A DNA stretch of 63,211 bases from JBGCDD01 sp045105075. Lineage in GTDB: Bacteria > Pseudomonadota > Alphaproteobacteria > Rhodobacterales > Rhodobacteraceae. Where the stretch lies: contig JBGCDD010000047.1 of NCBI GenBank assembly GCA_045105075.1, positions 1 to 63,211 of the forward strand, written 5' to 3'. The notes below the pieces were generated by a model, which made no database searches, was not told the origin of the DNA, and worked only from the letters and a program-made list of their open reading frames with translations. Position 1 is the first letter of the stretch, and each line of letters starts with the position of its first letter. Shown piece by piece: positions 17,084 to 25,653 of this stretch. The position numbers and the translations under genes were made by a program.

Positions 17084-17716
17084 ATGTCACATTTCAAAAC
17101 GTTGGCCGGTGCTGCGGCGCTTTCTCTTTTCAGTTCTGCCGCTTTTGCGGTTGTGATTGACCCCGATGCCTTTGCCGACGGTACAGACATCAGCAATGCC
17201 TTTTCCGGCGTGACACTTTCGACCGTTTTCGCGGGCGTGGGCGATCCGGCGATCGACATCACAGGCACCGGCGCGGTTTATTCGCACACAACCGGCACCG
17301 CCTCGACCGGCACCCGTGGGTTTGCCCATTCGGTGACCAATGAGCTGTGGGGCAATGGCTCTTTCGAATACCTGCGTGCCGATTTCGCCGCCGGGGCCTC
17401 TTCGGTTTCCCTCGACTTCATCAACAACGACAACAGCGACAACAATGCCGAATTGCTGGCCTTTGACGGCATGGGCAATCTGGTCGACAGCATGCTGTTT
17501 GCGGCCAATCTGAACGGCCCGGAAACCCTGACTGTGTCGGGCAACATCTCGTATGTGTTCGCCTATTGGGACCAGGCCAACCGTTTGGACAATGGCGCGT
17601 TAGACAATCTGCAGTACACCGCCGCCGTGCCTCTGCCCGCAGCGATGCCATTGATGATCGGCGCGTTTGGCGCGATGGGCATTGCCGCCCGCCGTCGCAA
17701 AGCCCGCAAAGCCTGA
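17084..17716 (+). CDS. VPLPA-CTERM sorting domain protein (2)
   Basis: A 210-residue secreted protein with signal peptide (MSHFKTLAGAAALSLFSSAAFA) and a C-terminal VPLPA motif followed by a hydrophobic helix (AMPLMIGAFGAMGIAA) and RRRKARK. The body is a beta-rich, Ser/Thr/Asn-rich, PEP-CTERM-type domain (segments such as YLRADFAAGASSVSLDFINND), consistent with an extracellular lectin-like fold. No cysteines appear after the signal peptide. GGAG lies five to seven bases before ATG 17084; a longer frame from 16997 is rejected. Divergent from dnaX (162 bp), with its own terminator. Its processing enzyme is not in this window. Confidence 0.86.
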   Translation: MSHFKTLAGAAALSLFSSAAFAVVIDPDAFADGTDISNAFSGVTLSTVFAGVGDPAIDITGTGAVYSHTTGTASTGTRGFAHSVTNELWGNGSFEYLRADFAAGASSVSLDFINNDNSDNNAELLAFDGMGNLVDSMLFAANLNGPETLTVSGNISYVFAYWDQANRLDNGALDNLQYTAAVPLPAAMPLMIGAFGAMGIAARRRKARKA

Positions 17717-17740
17717 ACCACGGATCACAACCGGGTTGCA

Positions 17741-17774
17741 GGCCTTCACCCGACCGGGTGAGGGCCTTTTCCTT
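17741..17774. terminator. Terminator after VPLPA-CTERM gene 2
   Basis: GGCCTTCACCC (17741-17751) pairs with GGGTGAGGGCC (17756-17766) with one G-U pair and a 4-nt loop, followed by TTTTCCTTTATT. The stem sits 24 bp after the stop and directly against the 3' end of the facing LysE-type gene. Confidence 0.8.
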
Positions 17775-18409
17775 TATTGCGCGCGTTCTGGCTGAAAGTC
17801 CTTACTGGCCAGCAACATGGCAGCGGCAATCATCAGGCCTCCGCAAATCCTGTTGATCACGCCAAAGGAATATCGCTTGAGCACATTTGCCGCCCGCACC
17901 CCGGCCCATCCCCAAAGCAGCAGCAAGGTGCCATCCACCACGATGTAGGTAACACCCAGAATGAACAGCTGGGGCAACACTGGCAGGCTTGGGTCAATGA
18001 ACTGCGGGAACAGCGCTCCGAAAAAGACCACTGCAAACGGGTTGGCCATCGACGTGACAAAACCCTGACGAAACAGGCGGAATGACTGGCCAGAGGCGTT
18101 GGCCTCAGCGTCAGTTGGCTGATCTTTGGACAAGATAAGCTGGATCCCGATCCACACCAAATACGCCACGCCCAGCCATTTGATCCAGACAAAGGCGCTG
18201 GCAGAGGTCGCAATGATCGCCGCCAGTCCAAAAGCCGCGCCCGTCATTTGCAGGCAATTCGCGCTCAGATCACCGGCAATCGTATAAATGCTTTTGCCAA
18301 GACCGTGCCGGATGCTGTTGGAAATGATCAAAAGCTGACTGGTGTCAGGCGGCGTGGCAAAAAACACAGCCACGGCGGCCAGGTAGATCAGATATGTTTC
18401 CATCGCCAT
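17774..18409 (-). CDS. LysE/RhtB family amino-acid exporter
   Basis: A 211-residue inner-membrane exporter of the LysE/RhtB superfamily (homoserine, threonine, lysine or related amino acids). About six hydrophobic helices are visible: residues 5-25 (with the family's ATPPDTSQLLIISNSIRHG motif), 40-65, 70-90, 115-140, 147-170 and 180-200. The first loop carries the typical P-G/D motif. Substrate cannot be assigned. Convergent with VPLPA-CTERM gene 2 and divergent from the zinc peptidase gene. Confidence 0.88.
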   Translation of the reverse strand: MAMETYLIYLAAVAVFFATPPDTSQLLIISNSIRHGLGKSIYTIAGDLSANCLQMTGAAFGLAAIIATSASAFVWIKWLGVAYLVWIGIQLILSKDQPTDAEANASGQSFRLFRQGFVTSMANPFAVVFFGALFPQFIDPSLPVLPQLFILGVTYIVVDGTLLLLWGWAGVRAANVLKRYSFGVINRICGGLMIAAAMLLASKDFQPERAQ

Positions 18410-18578
18410 GTTGTGCCGCCTTTCGTTGATGACATGCGCAGCCTGGCAGAGATTTCAAACCCGCAACAGCCCATAGTGGCGACGCTGCGTGCGGCTGATG
18501 ACAGTTCTGGCCCGCCGCGCGCTTTGCGTTTTCGGGCAGGCTATGTAAATTACCCGCACGCGGCGACGGGGGACCAGA

Positions 18579-19403
18579 ATGAAACTGCGAAACACAAAAG
18601 CCAGCAGCAATGTTGAAGACCGTCGCGCACGACGCGGTGGCGCGCGCAAGGCTGGCGGAATTGGTGGCATCGGGCTTTTGGTGCTGTTGGCGGTGGGCTA
18701 TTTCACTGGCATCGACGTGGCCCCATTGCTCAACCAAGGTGCGGTGCCGAGCCAGCAGAGCCAACCCGCCTCACCCGAGGATGAACGCGCTGCCGAGTTC
18801 ACCCGCCGTGTGCTGGGCACCACCGAACAGGTCTGGGGCGCGGTGTTTCAGGATCAGTTCCGCCGCAGCTATGACCCACCGGTTCTGGTGCTGTTTTCCG
18901 GCGTCACCACCAGCCCCTGCGGCAATGCCAGTGGCGCAACAGGGCCATTTTACTGCCCCGCAGATCGCAAAGCGTACCTTGATCTGTCGTTTTTCCGCAC
19001 CCTATCCGATCAGTTAGGTGCGCGTGGGGATTTCGCCGCCGCCTATGTGATCGCTCACGAAGTGGCGCACCATGTGCAAAATGAATTGGGCATTCTGGGC
19101 CGTGTCGAGAAATTGCGCCGGGCCGGATCTCAGGTAGAGGCCAACGGGCTGACCGTGCGCCTCGAGCTGCAAGCTGATTGTCTGTCGGGCATCTGGGCGC
19201 GTTCCGTGCAGGGTCTGATGGAGCGCGGCGATCTGGAGGAAGCCCTGAACGCCGCGCGGATGATCGGCGATGACCATTTGCAACGTCAGGCCGGGCGCGT
19301 ACCCCAACCCCACACCTTTACTCATGGCACATCCGAACAACGCGAAACCTGGTTTCAGCGCGGCTATGACAGTGGCAACACTGCGGTTTGCGACACGTTC
19401 TAA
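18579..19403 (+). CDS. Putative neutral zinc metallopeptidase, YpfJ family
   Basis: A 274-residue membrane-anchored protein of the YpfJ/KPN_00457 family (PF04228-type). It has a basic N-terminus, one transmembrane helix (GGIGGIGLLVLLAVGYF, near 27-43) and an extracytoplasmic catalytic domain. The metal motif HEVAHHVQ (about 159-166) fits HExxH, and the downstream ELQADCLSGIWA supplies the third ligand region. Two conserved segments, CPADRKAYLDLSFF and DDHLQRQAGR, flank it. Physiological substrate is unknown. It ends three bases from the facing MuiA-type gene. Confidence 0.88.
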   Translation: MKLRNTKASSNVEDRRARRGGARKAGGIGGIGLLVLLAVGYFTGIDVAPLLNQGAVPSQQSQPASPEDERAAEFTRRVLGTTEQVWGAVFQDQFRRSYDPPVLVLFSGVTTSPCGNASGATGPFYCPADRKAYLDLSFFRTLSDQLGARGDFAAAYVIAHEVAHHVQNELGILGRVEKLRRAGSQVEANGLTVRLELQADCLSGIWARSVQGLMERGDLEEALNAARMIGDDHLQRQAGRVPQPHTFTHGTSEQRETWFQRGYDSGNTAVCDTF

Positions 19404-19406
19404 CGC

Positions 19407-21023
19407 TCAGCGCAGCACTTTTCCGTCTGGCCAGGTCATCGTGTGCGTCAGCTCAATCACCTCGCGTGCGGACGGCGGCAAAAGCAGGTTCCAACCCAGA
19501 ATGCCGCGCTTGTTGTCGACATTTTCGTCCGTTGGCGCGGGCGTGGCCGACCACGTGATCTCAAGGTCTTCCTGTTCGGTGTAGGGCACCTGATCAAACA
19601 GCCGCACCGGCCATGTGTCGTTGGTCAGGTTCTCAATCTCGATGCGCGCGGTATGCGTGCGTTCGTTCGACACCGTCAGAATGCCTCGGTCGCCTTCGCT
19701 TTGTGCCAGCACGGTACGGCGCAAGCGCAGCCCATCAATTGGCCCAAACGGCAGATCTTCTTGCGCACCGGATGGGATGCCGGCCGTTTCCGTATCGCCG
19801 ACATAGGTGTCATCGACGTAAAGCGACACGAAACCAGTGGGCAGAATTTCTTCGTTGGTGTCATTGGTGATCTTGGCCATCAAGAACGCCGTATCATCGC
19901 GGCGCGGCACCGCGCGGGCTTCGATTTCAGCGCCGGTGGTCAGGGTATCAAGCTTCAACCGCACCGCATCCGCATCGGTGGCGATGGTGACCGGCGATGG
20001 GTAAACGTAGACAACCGAATACCCGCTGAGATCGGTCACAGCGGCTTCGACAATCACTGGCGATTCCATAACCGGCGCCGCAAGGCTGCCAAAATTACCG
20101 TCCTGCGTGCGCTGACGCACCGGTGCCGGGTCGGCGATGCGCCGCCGGGTCGGGAAAAGCTCGGACGGGGCGCTTTTGTTGGAAGGCTCAACTGTAGACA
20201 GCTCAAGCGCCACATCAGTCCAGGTCTCGCCGGTGTCCTGGCGCACAAATGCACCGCGCTCGATATCAATCGACGGGGTCGCGCCACGGGTCAGATACAT
20301 GTCATAAACCGGCTGCCAATAGGCATCGAAGGTGAAATAGCTGACTGTCAAAACACCGGTGGCATCCTCGGGCGCATTGATCGCAACCGACAGGTAGGCA
20401 CGTTCGGTGTCTTCCAATTCCAATGATTCGACTCGTTGGCGGGCGTCCGCCAGCGCGTCTTGCTGATCCTCGATGGTCCGCTCAATCTCACGCGCCTGAA
20501 TGTTGGCTTCAAGTGCGGTGCGATGCGCCACAAAAGCCTGATCGCGCACCAGATCCGACAGTTCGCGCACAGCATTCACATCGCCAAGGACCAGCCCATC
20601 CGAGCCCCCGATCTGACTTAGGAACTGCAATTGCGCATCCGCCGCCCGTTGCGCCAGACGCGCCGCTGACGCCCGGTTTTCGGTGGCTTCGATCTGTTGC
20701 TCAAGCGCCAGAACCTCGGCTTGGGCATCAAGCAAAACCTGGGGGTCCTGCGCATCACGTGGCGGCACATAGTTGTCGCGCATCGTCATTGCGCCCATCT
20801 GTGCGCCCTCAACCGAGACGCGAACATCCTGCAGAGGAACCGACGTGGGCAAATCCGGAAGAACCAGACTATGGGCGCCGGCGGGCACTGTGAACGGCAC
20901 GGTACGCGTGATTTTGCCACCTTCGGGATAAACCGTGACGGCTGTCACCGGGCTGGACAGGGTAAAACTGTCGGCCAAAACAGGAGTCGCAAATACCGAC
21001 AATGCAAAGATGAAAAATCGCAT
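19407..21023 (-). CDS. Mucoidy inhibitor MuiA family (DUF4139) protein
   Basis: A 538-residue exported protein. It has a signal peptide (MRFFIFALSVFATPVLA), an N-terminal DUF4140-type strand domain (VTAVTVYPEGGKITRTV, with DLPTSVPLQDVRVS), a long coiled coil (about 85-200, rich in Ala/Gln/Glu/Arg) and a C-terminal DUF4139 beta domain (VLTVSYFTFDAYWQPVYDMYL onward, to EVIELTHTMTWPDGKVL). The family was named for suppressing mucoidy but its biochemical role is unknown. AAGGA is eight bases before ATG 21023, favoured over the TTG at 21038. A MuiA gene near a VPLPA-CTERM gene may reflect a shared link to the cell surface, but this is only suggestive. Confidence 0.85.
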   Translation of the reverse strand: MRFFIFALSVFATPVLADSFTLSSPVTAVTVYPEGGKITRTVPFTVPAGAHSLVLPDLPTSVPLQDVRVSVEGAQMGAMTMRDNYVPPRDAQDPQVLLDAQAEVLALEQQIEATENRASAARLAQRAADAQLQFLSQIGGSDGLVLGDVNAVRELSDLVRDQAFVAHRTALEANIQAREIERTIEDQQDALADARQRVESLELEDTERAYLSVAINAPEDATGVLTVSYFTFDAYWQPVYDMYLTRGATPSIDIERGAFVRQDTGETWTDVALELSTVEPSNKSAPSELFPTRRRIADPAPVRQRTQDGNFGSLAAPVMESPVIVEAAVTDLSGYSVVYVYPSPVTIATDADAVRLKLDTLTTGAEIEARAVPRRDDTAFLMAKITNDTNEEILPTGFVSLYVDDTYVGDTETAGIPSGAQEDLPFGPIDGLRLRRTVLAQSEGDRGILTVSNERTHTARIEIENLTNDTWPVRLFDQVPYTEQEDLEITWSATPAPTDENVDNKRGILGWNLLLPPSAREVIELTHTMTWPDGKVLR

Positions 21024-21066
21024 CTCAAAATCCTTCAAAGGTTATCCACAGCCTCGCCAATGCCCC

Positions 21067-21100
21067 CAAAAAAAGCAAGAGGCACCGCCGGGGTGCCTCT
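21067..21100 (-). terminator. Intrinsic terminator of asd
   Basis: Arms AGAGGCACC (21078-21086) and GGTGCCTCT (21092-21100) pair perfectly around five nt. On the minus strand the stem is followed by TTGC and seven Ts (21073-21067). On the plus strand GTTTTGTTT follows, so it may also work in the other direction. It separates asd from the MuiA gene. Confidence 0.85.
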
Positions 21101-21150
21101 GTTTTGTTTGTGTCGGTGCTGATCCCGATTTGTGCAGGTGCCCGGCAGGC

Positions 21151-22173
21151 TTAGCCCTTTTTCAGAACCCGCGTGCCAAGTGTTTCGGCAATCTGCACGG
21201 CGTTCAACGCAGCGCCCTTGCGCAAATTATCGGACACACACCATAGGTTCAGACCGTTATCGATCGTGCTGTCCTGACGGATGCGGCTGATGAAAGTGGC
21301 GAAATCACCAACACATTCGACCGGCGTGACATAGCCACCGTCTTCGCGTTTATCGATCACCATCACGCCCGGCGCCTGACGCAGAATATCGCGGGCTTCG
21401 TCTTCATCGAGGAAATCCTCGAACTCGATGTTGATCGACTCGCTATGGCCGACAAACACCGGAACACGCACACAGGTGGCCGTTACCTTGATCGATTTAT
21501 CGACAATTTTCTTCGTCTCCGCGATCATTTTCCATTCTTCTTTGGTCTCGCCCGAATCCATGAAGACATCGATATGCGGGATCACGTTGAACGCGATCTG
21601 CTTGGTGAACTTGCGGGCGGGCTTGTCATCGACGGGGTTGTAGATGGCCTTGGTCTGATCCCAAAGCTCGTCCATGCCGTCTTTGCCAGCGCCCGAAACC
21701 GACTGATAGGTGCTGACCACAACACGCTTGATGCGCGCACGATCATGCAGCGGCTTGAGCGCGACAACCATCTGCGCGGTCGAACAGTTCGGATTGGCGA
21801 TGATGTTCTTTTTGGCATAGCCCATCACGGCATCCGGGTTCACCTCTGGCACGACCAGCGGCACATCGGGATCATAGCGATAGAGCGATGAGTTATCGAT
21901 CACCACACACCCCGCAGCCGCCGCGCCGGGCGCGTATTTCTTGGTTGCCTCAGACCCGACAGCGAACAGGGCAATGTCCCATCCCGTAAAGTCGAACGTG
22001 TCCAGGTCTTTCGTTTTCAACGTCTTGTCGCCAAACGTAACTTCCGATCCCAGCGATCTGCGCGAGGCCAGTGCGGCCAGCTCATCCACCGGAAACTGGC
22101 GCTCGGCCAGGATGTTCAACATTTCGCGGCCCACATTGCCTGTGGCGCCGACGACGACGACGCGGTAACCCAT
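21151..22173 (-). CDS. asd: Aspartate-semialdehyde dehydrogenase
   Basis: NADPH-dependent enzyme of the aspartate pathway that makes aspartate semialdehyde for lysine/DAP, threonine and methionine. It has 340 residues. The nucleotide-binding GATGNVGREML starts at residue 9. The active-site cysteine sits in IIANPNCSTAQMV (near 130), and the later conserved CVRVPVFVGHSESINIEF holds the catalytic histidine. ATG 22173 follows GGAG; an ATG at 22221 would add 16 residues unlike the family. The gene is followed by a terminator. Confidence 0.96.
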   Translation of the reverse strand: MGYRVVVVGATGNVGREMLNILAERQFPVDELAALASRRSLGSEVTFGDKTLKTKDLDTFDFTGWDIALFAVGSEATKKYAPGAAAAGCVVIDNSSLYRYDPDVPLVVPEVNPDAVMGYAKKNIIANPNCSTAQMVVALKPLHDRARIKRVVVSTYQSVSGAGKDGMDELWDQTKAIYNPVDDKPARKFTKQIAFNVIPHIDVFMDSGETKEEWKMIAETKKIVDKSIKVTATCVRVPVFVGHSESINIEFEDFLDEDEARDILRQAPGVMVIDKREDGGYVTPVECVGDFATFISRIRQDSTIDNGLNLWCVSDNLRKGAALNAVQIAETLGTRVLKKG

Positions 22174-22254
22174 TTTCTTTCTCCAGATAGGTGCCGGGCT
22201 TTTGCCCAACGCCGGGTTCATACGCCCAATGCGCGTTGGGGGAAAGGGGTCAGC

Positions 22255-23424
22255 TTAGTCGACGCTGTCGCGGCTGCTCAGATAGGCCAAAGTGCCAACC
22301 AAAAGCGCCAGTCCAAACAGCGCAAAGATGGCCGTGTAAGGCGCATTGCCACCACCGGGCACCGCGTCATGCACCCGCGCCGAGGCAAATTGCAACACAC
22401 CCACACCCCCAATGCCAAAGAGGTTCATCAAAGTCACACCGCGTCCGACCAGATGAGGCGGAAAAAAGCTGCGCCCATGGGCGATGATCACAGGGAAGGT
22501 GCCGCACATAAACCCGATCACCGCCATCAGCACGATCGCCAGCGCGGCGTTCATCCCCGACCAATAGGCCAACGCCAGCGTCGCCAGCGCTCCGATCAGG
22601 TTAGCCGGAAAGATCACCCATTTGCGCGTGCCCAACATACGATCAAGCGGGCCGAAAAAGAACGTGCCCGCGATCATCGCGGTGCCCATGATCAGTGTCG
22701 CGGCGCCGATCTGGGCGGTGTTCTGACCAAATACATCGCCAAGATAGGGACCAATCCACAATCCACGAATCGCGCCAGCAGGGGCGTAACTGACCATCAT
22801 CACCGGCAAAATCGCCCAGAGCGCCGGCAGTTTAATCAAGCTGAGCAAGGATCCGGCTTGCCCGCCCGGCGCCTTTTCGGGATCGCGCACGCTTAGGAAT
22901 ATCCCAAACGCAACAGTGGCCGACATCGCGCCCAAACCCGCCAACGCCCAGCGCCACCCAATCCATTCTGTGGCCAGCGCCATCGGATATGAAGCAACCA
23001 GATTTCCCACAGATCCAACGCCCAACATAAGCGCTGCCAGTGTCGCAAAACGCGCCGCTGGATAGGTGCGCGCAAAGATGTAGTACGACGACATCAGCAC
23101 CGGCGCGCATCCAATCCCAATCATCAGCATCGCCAAATTGATATGCAACGCCTGCGTGGCCAGCGCGAACACAATGGCGCCGCCGCCGCCACCCATCAGC
23201 AGCAAAAAGGCCGCCGTCCGACGCGGTCCGATCCGATCCAACGCCCAGCCCACCGGCAGTTGCATCGCCGCAAAGGACAAAAACCAAAGCCCCGAAGCCT
23301 GGGCCAGATCATCCGCGCTGACGCCAATGTCACGCTCAAGCACCCCGGCCAAAACCGCCAGAAAGGCACGAAAAAACTGGCTGAGCACATAGGCCAGACA
23401 GAGCAAGATCAATCCAGGGCGCAT
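22255..23424 (-). CDS. Major facilitator superfamily transporter
   Basis: A 389-residue inner-membrane protein with about twelve hydrophobic segments in two six-helix halves. The loop 2-3 signature region reads GWALDRIGPRRTAAFLL (near 59-75), close to the MFS motif GxLaDrxGrkxxl, and the matching mid-protein GPLDRMLGTRKWVIFPANLIG supports the repeat. First residues MRPGLILLCLAYVLSQFFRAFLAVLAG form TM1. Substrate is not evident. It lies upstream of asd on the same strand with an 81-bp gap, and diverges from the DUF3095 gene. Confidence 0.87.
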   Translation of the reverse strand: MRPGLILLCLAYVLSQFFRAFLAVLAGVLERDIGVSADDLAQASGLWFLSFAAMQLPVGWALDRIGPRRTAAFLLLMGGGGGAIVFALATQALHINLAMLMIGIGCAPVLMSSYYIFARTYPAARFATLAALMLGVGSVGNLVASYPMALATEWIGWRWALAGLGAMSATVAFGIFLSVRDPEKAPGGQAGSLLSLIKLPALWAILPVMMVSYAPAGAIRGLWIGPYLGDVFGQNTAQIGAATLIMGTAMIAGTFFFGPLDRMLGTRKWVIFPANLIGALATLALAYWSGMNAALAIVLMAVIGFMCGTFPVIIAHGRSFFPPHLVGRGVTLMNLFGIGGVGVLQFASARVHDAVPGGGNAPYTAIFALFGLALLVGTLAYLSSRDSVD

Positions 23425-23487
23425 AACGGTTGGGTGACATGGCGTGCCAGCAGGTGCAAGGGGCGCGCTGGGATGTTAAGGATTGGT

Positions 23488-24648
23488 ATGGATCAACAAA
23501 GCGACTCAATCGGGTTCTATGACCGCCTGCAGCCCTTGGCCGCCTTCAGTGATCTGGCGGACCCCGGGCGCTATGCACCGCTGCCGGATGACTGGTGGGT
23601 CGGTGTTTCGGATATTGTCGGCTCGACCCAGGCGGTTGCGGACGGCAAGTACAAGACGGTTAACATGATCGGCGCCGCAGTGATTTCCGCGCAGATCAAT
23701 GCCAATGCCGGGCGCGCTTTTCCGTTTGTGTTTGGCGGAGATGGCGCGGTTTTTGCCTGCCCGCCTGATCAACGCGATGCCGCCGAAGCTGCGCTGGCCG
23801 CTGTGCAATCTTGGGCTAAAGCAGAATTTGACATGGGTCTGCGCATCGCTTTGGTGTCTCTTGGCGACATCCGTGCGGCAGGGCGCGATGTTACGGTGGC
23901 ACGCTATCAAGCCGCGCCAGGTGTGGATTACGCGATGTTCGCAGGCGGCGGAGTGTCCTGGGCCGAAACACAGATGAAACAGGGCCATCGCAGTTTGGCG
24001 CCCGCGCCCGCCGGAACCACACCCGACCTGACCGGACTGTCGTGCCGCTGGTCGCATATGGCGGCGCAAAACGGCATGATGCTGTCGGTGGTGATCCAGC
24101 CCGTGCGCGATGTGCCGGGCCAACGCTTTGCGCGGCTGTGCGAAAGCGTGGTCACCTTGGCGGGTCAGTTGCGCAACGGCGGCCATCCGGTGCCGCCCGA
24201 GGGGCCCGGATCGGACTGGCCTCCGCCCGGCGCCCGACTTGAAGCGCAGGCAACTCATGGTGAAATCTCGGTCAAGAAACGCAGACGCCAAGTGCTGGTC
24301 GAGACTTTTATCGCATGGCTGTTGATCCGCACCGGGTTGAAGCTAGGCGGCTTTGATCCACGCCATTACCAGCGCACCGTTGGACGCAACGCTGACTTTC
24401 GCAAGTTCGAGGATGGCTTGAAGATGACGCTTGATTGCGACGAAGACACCTATGACAAACTCAAAGAGGTGCTGGAACGCGCGCAAGACGCCGGGATCGC
24501 ACGGTTTGGCCTTTACCGTCAGGACGAGGCGATGATGACCTGCATTGTTCCGTCGATCATGACCGATGATCACGTGCATTTCGTTGACGGCGCAACGGGC
24601 GGTTACACGCAGGCCGCGCAACAGATCAAATCCGCAGGTCAGACGTAA
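23488..24648 (+). CDS. DUF3095 domain-containing protein
   Basis: A 386-residue protein of uncharacterised family DUF3095. It contains a nucleotide-cyclase-like front part (WWVGVSDIVGSTQAVADGKYKTVNMIGAA, near 33-61, then FVFGGDGAVFACP), which recalls adenylate/GGDEF-type cyclase folds, while the back half is all alpha/beta with DCDEDTYDKLKEVLERA. AAGGA stands five bases before ATG 23488. No signal peptide or membrane segment is obvious. The presence of Asp and Gly-Gly-Asp residues in the cyclase-like part suggests a nucleotide or metal site, which is inference. It is followed by a strong terminator shared with rplT. Confidence 0.85.
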   Translation: MDQQSDSIGFYDRLQPLAAFSDLADPGRYAPLPDDWWVGVSDIVGSTQAVADGKYKTVNMIGAAVISAQINANAGRAFPFVFGGDGAVFACPPDQRDAAEAALAAVQSWAKAEFDMGLRIALVSLGDIRAAGRDVTVARYQAAPGVDYAMFAGGGVSWAETQMKQGHRSLAPAPAGTTPDLTGLSCRWSHMAAQNGMMLSVVIQPVRDVPGQRFARLCESVVTLAGQLRNGGHPVPPEGPGSDWPPPGARLEAQATHGEISVKKRRRQVLVETFIAWLLIRTGLKLGGFDPRHYQRTVGRNADFRKFEDGLKMTLDCDEDTYDKLKEVLERAQDAGIARFGLYRQDEAMMTCIVPSIMTDDHVHFVDGATGGYTQAAQQIKSAGQT

Positions 24649-24684
24649 AAGGGCCGCCCCGGTTTCCCGGAACGGCCCCAAAAT
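24647..24684. terminator. Bidirectional terminator between DUF3095 gene and rplT
   Basis: GGGCCGCCCCGG (24651-24662) pairs with CCGGAACGGCCC (24667-24678) except for a central mismatch, with loop TTTC. Flanking AAAA (24647-24650) and AAAA (24680-24683) give a U-tract for the leftward rplT transcript and a weak one rightward. Confidence 0.8.
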
Positions 24685-24700
24685 TCAGTGGCAGATCAGC

Positions 24701-25066
24701 TTAGGCGACCAGCGCATCCTGAGCTTGCTTGACGATGGCGCCAAAAGCTTCTGGCTCGTGCACGGCCAGGTCGGCGAGAACCTTGCGGTCCACTTCGATG
24801 CCAGCCAGGTTCAGACCGTTGATAAAGCGGCTGTAAGTCAGCGCCTCGTCATGGCTGCGCACAGCAGCGTTGATCCGCTGGATCCACAGCGCACGGAAAT
24901 TCCGCTTGCGCGCCTTGCGGTCGCGCGTGGCGTATTGGTTGGCCTTGTCGACCGCCTGCGTGGCGACCTTGAAGATGCTCTTGCGACGACCGTAATAGCC
25001 TTTCGCCGCTTTGACGATCTTGCGGTGACGGGCGTGAGTGACGGTTCCACCTTTGGTGCGGGACAT
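24701..25066 (-). CDS. rplT: 50S ribosomal protein L20
   Basis: Early-assembly large-subunit protein that binds 23S rRNA domain I. The 121 residues start MSRTKGGTVTHARHRK and contain the basic AAKGYYGRRKSIFKVA and RKARKRNFRALWIQRINAA stretches of the family. It lies 15 bp downstream of rpmI, the usual pair. L20 often represses its own operon by binding the mRNA; I see no clear pseudoknot here. Confidence 0.98.
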   Translation of the reverse strand: MSRTKGGTVTHARHRKIVKAAKGYYGRRKSIFKVATQAVDKANQYATRDRKARKRNFRALWIQRINAAVRSHDEALTYSRFINGLNLAGIEVDRKVLADLAVHEPEAFGAIVKQAQDALVA

Positions 25067-25081
25067 ATCAGCAGCCTCCTA

Positions 25082-25282
25082 TCAGCGGTCGTAGGGCATA
25101 AAGCCCTTGATGATCTTGGCATCGGGCGTCGACATGGTTGTCGTGCCACGCGCGTTGCGAATGAATTTGCGGGTGCGTTTGATCATACCGTGACGCTTGC
25201 CGGCTTGTCCCGACAACACCTTACCGGTGGCCGTGACTTTAAAGCGCTTCTTGGCGCTCGACTTGGTCTTCATCTTGGGCAT
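25082..25282 (-). CDS. rpmI: 50S ribosomal protein L35
   Basis: A 66-residue basic protein of the large subunit. It begins MPKMKTKSSAKKRFKVTATGKV and continues with GKRHGMIKRTRKFIRNARG, both family hallmarks. GGAG lies six bases before ATG. It is cotranscribed with rplT. infC, the usual first gene of this operon in other bacteria, is absent here, so a promoter probably lies in the 113-bp gap upstream. Confidence 0.97.
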   Translation of the reverse strand: MPKMKTKSSAKKRFKVTATGKVLSGQAGKRHGMIKRTRKFIRNARGTTTMSTPDAKIIKGFMPYDR

Positions 25283-25395
25283 TTCCGTCTCCTGTTCTTC
25301 AGATCGGTTTCAGCGCGACTCGGCATGCCACATGGGCCGGTCGCGCGGTTAGAGACGGTGGTGTAGGTGCCGCATGCCAAACTGACAAGAGGGAA

Positions 25396-25620
25396 TCACG
25401 GCAAGAAGCGGGCGATGACGCTAAAAAACACATCTGGAACCCGATCCAGAGTGTAGCCACCGGGCTTGACCGTCACCGCGTAAAGAATCAGCGCTCCACC
25501 GATCAAAACCGTGACCGCCGAGGCGCGCGGCGCACGCCGATCACTCAAGGCCGATAAAACCGACGGAATTGAAAACGCTGCAACGATCAACCCAAGCGTC
25601 AAAGCGAGATCGGCATCCAT
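25396..25620 (-). CDS. Small two-helix membrane protein, hypothetical
   Basis: A 74-residue protein with two hydrophobic segments (LALTLGLIVAAFSIPSVLSA, near 5-24, and ASAVTVLIGGALILYAVTV, near 34-52) joined by a basic loop (DRRAPRA), and a short tail (VPDVFFSVIARFLP). It is consistent with a two-pass inner-membrane protein. It lies 33 bp after pyk on the same strand and upstream of rpmI, so cotranscription with pyk is likely. No function can be assigned. Confidence 0.7.
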   Translation of the reverse strand: MDADLALTLGLIVAAFSIPSVLSALSDRRAPRASAVTVLIGGALILYAVTVKPGGYTLDRVPDVFFSVIARFLP

Positions 25621-25653
25621 AGCAGACCCTTTCTATTTTACCATTGATTGACG

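Noticed and set aside
19443..20426. 327-residue frame on the plus strand
   Set aside because: Antisense to the MuiA-family gene; no conserved feature.
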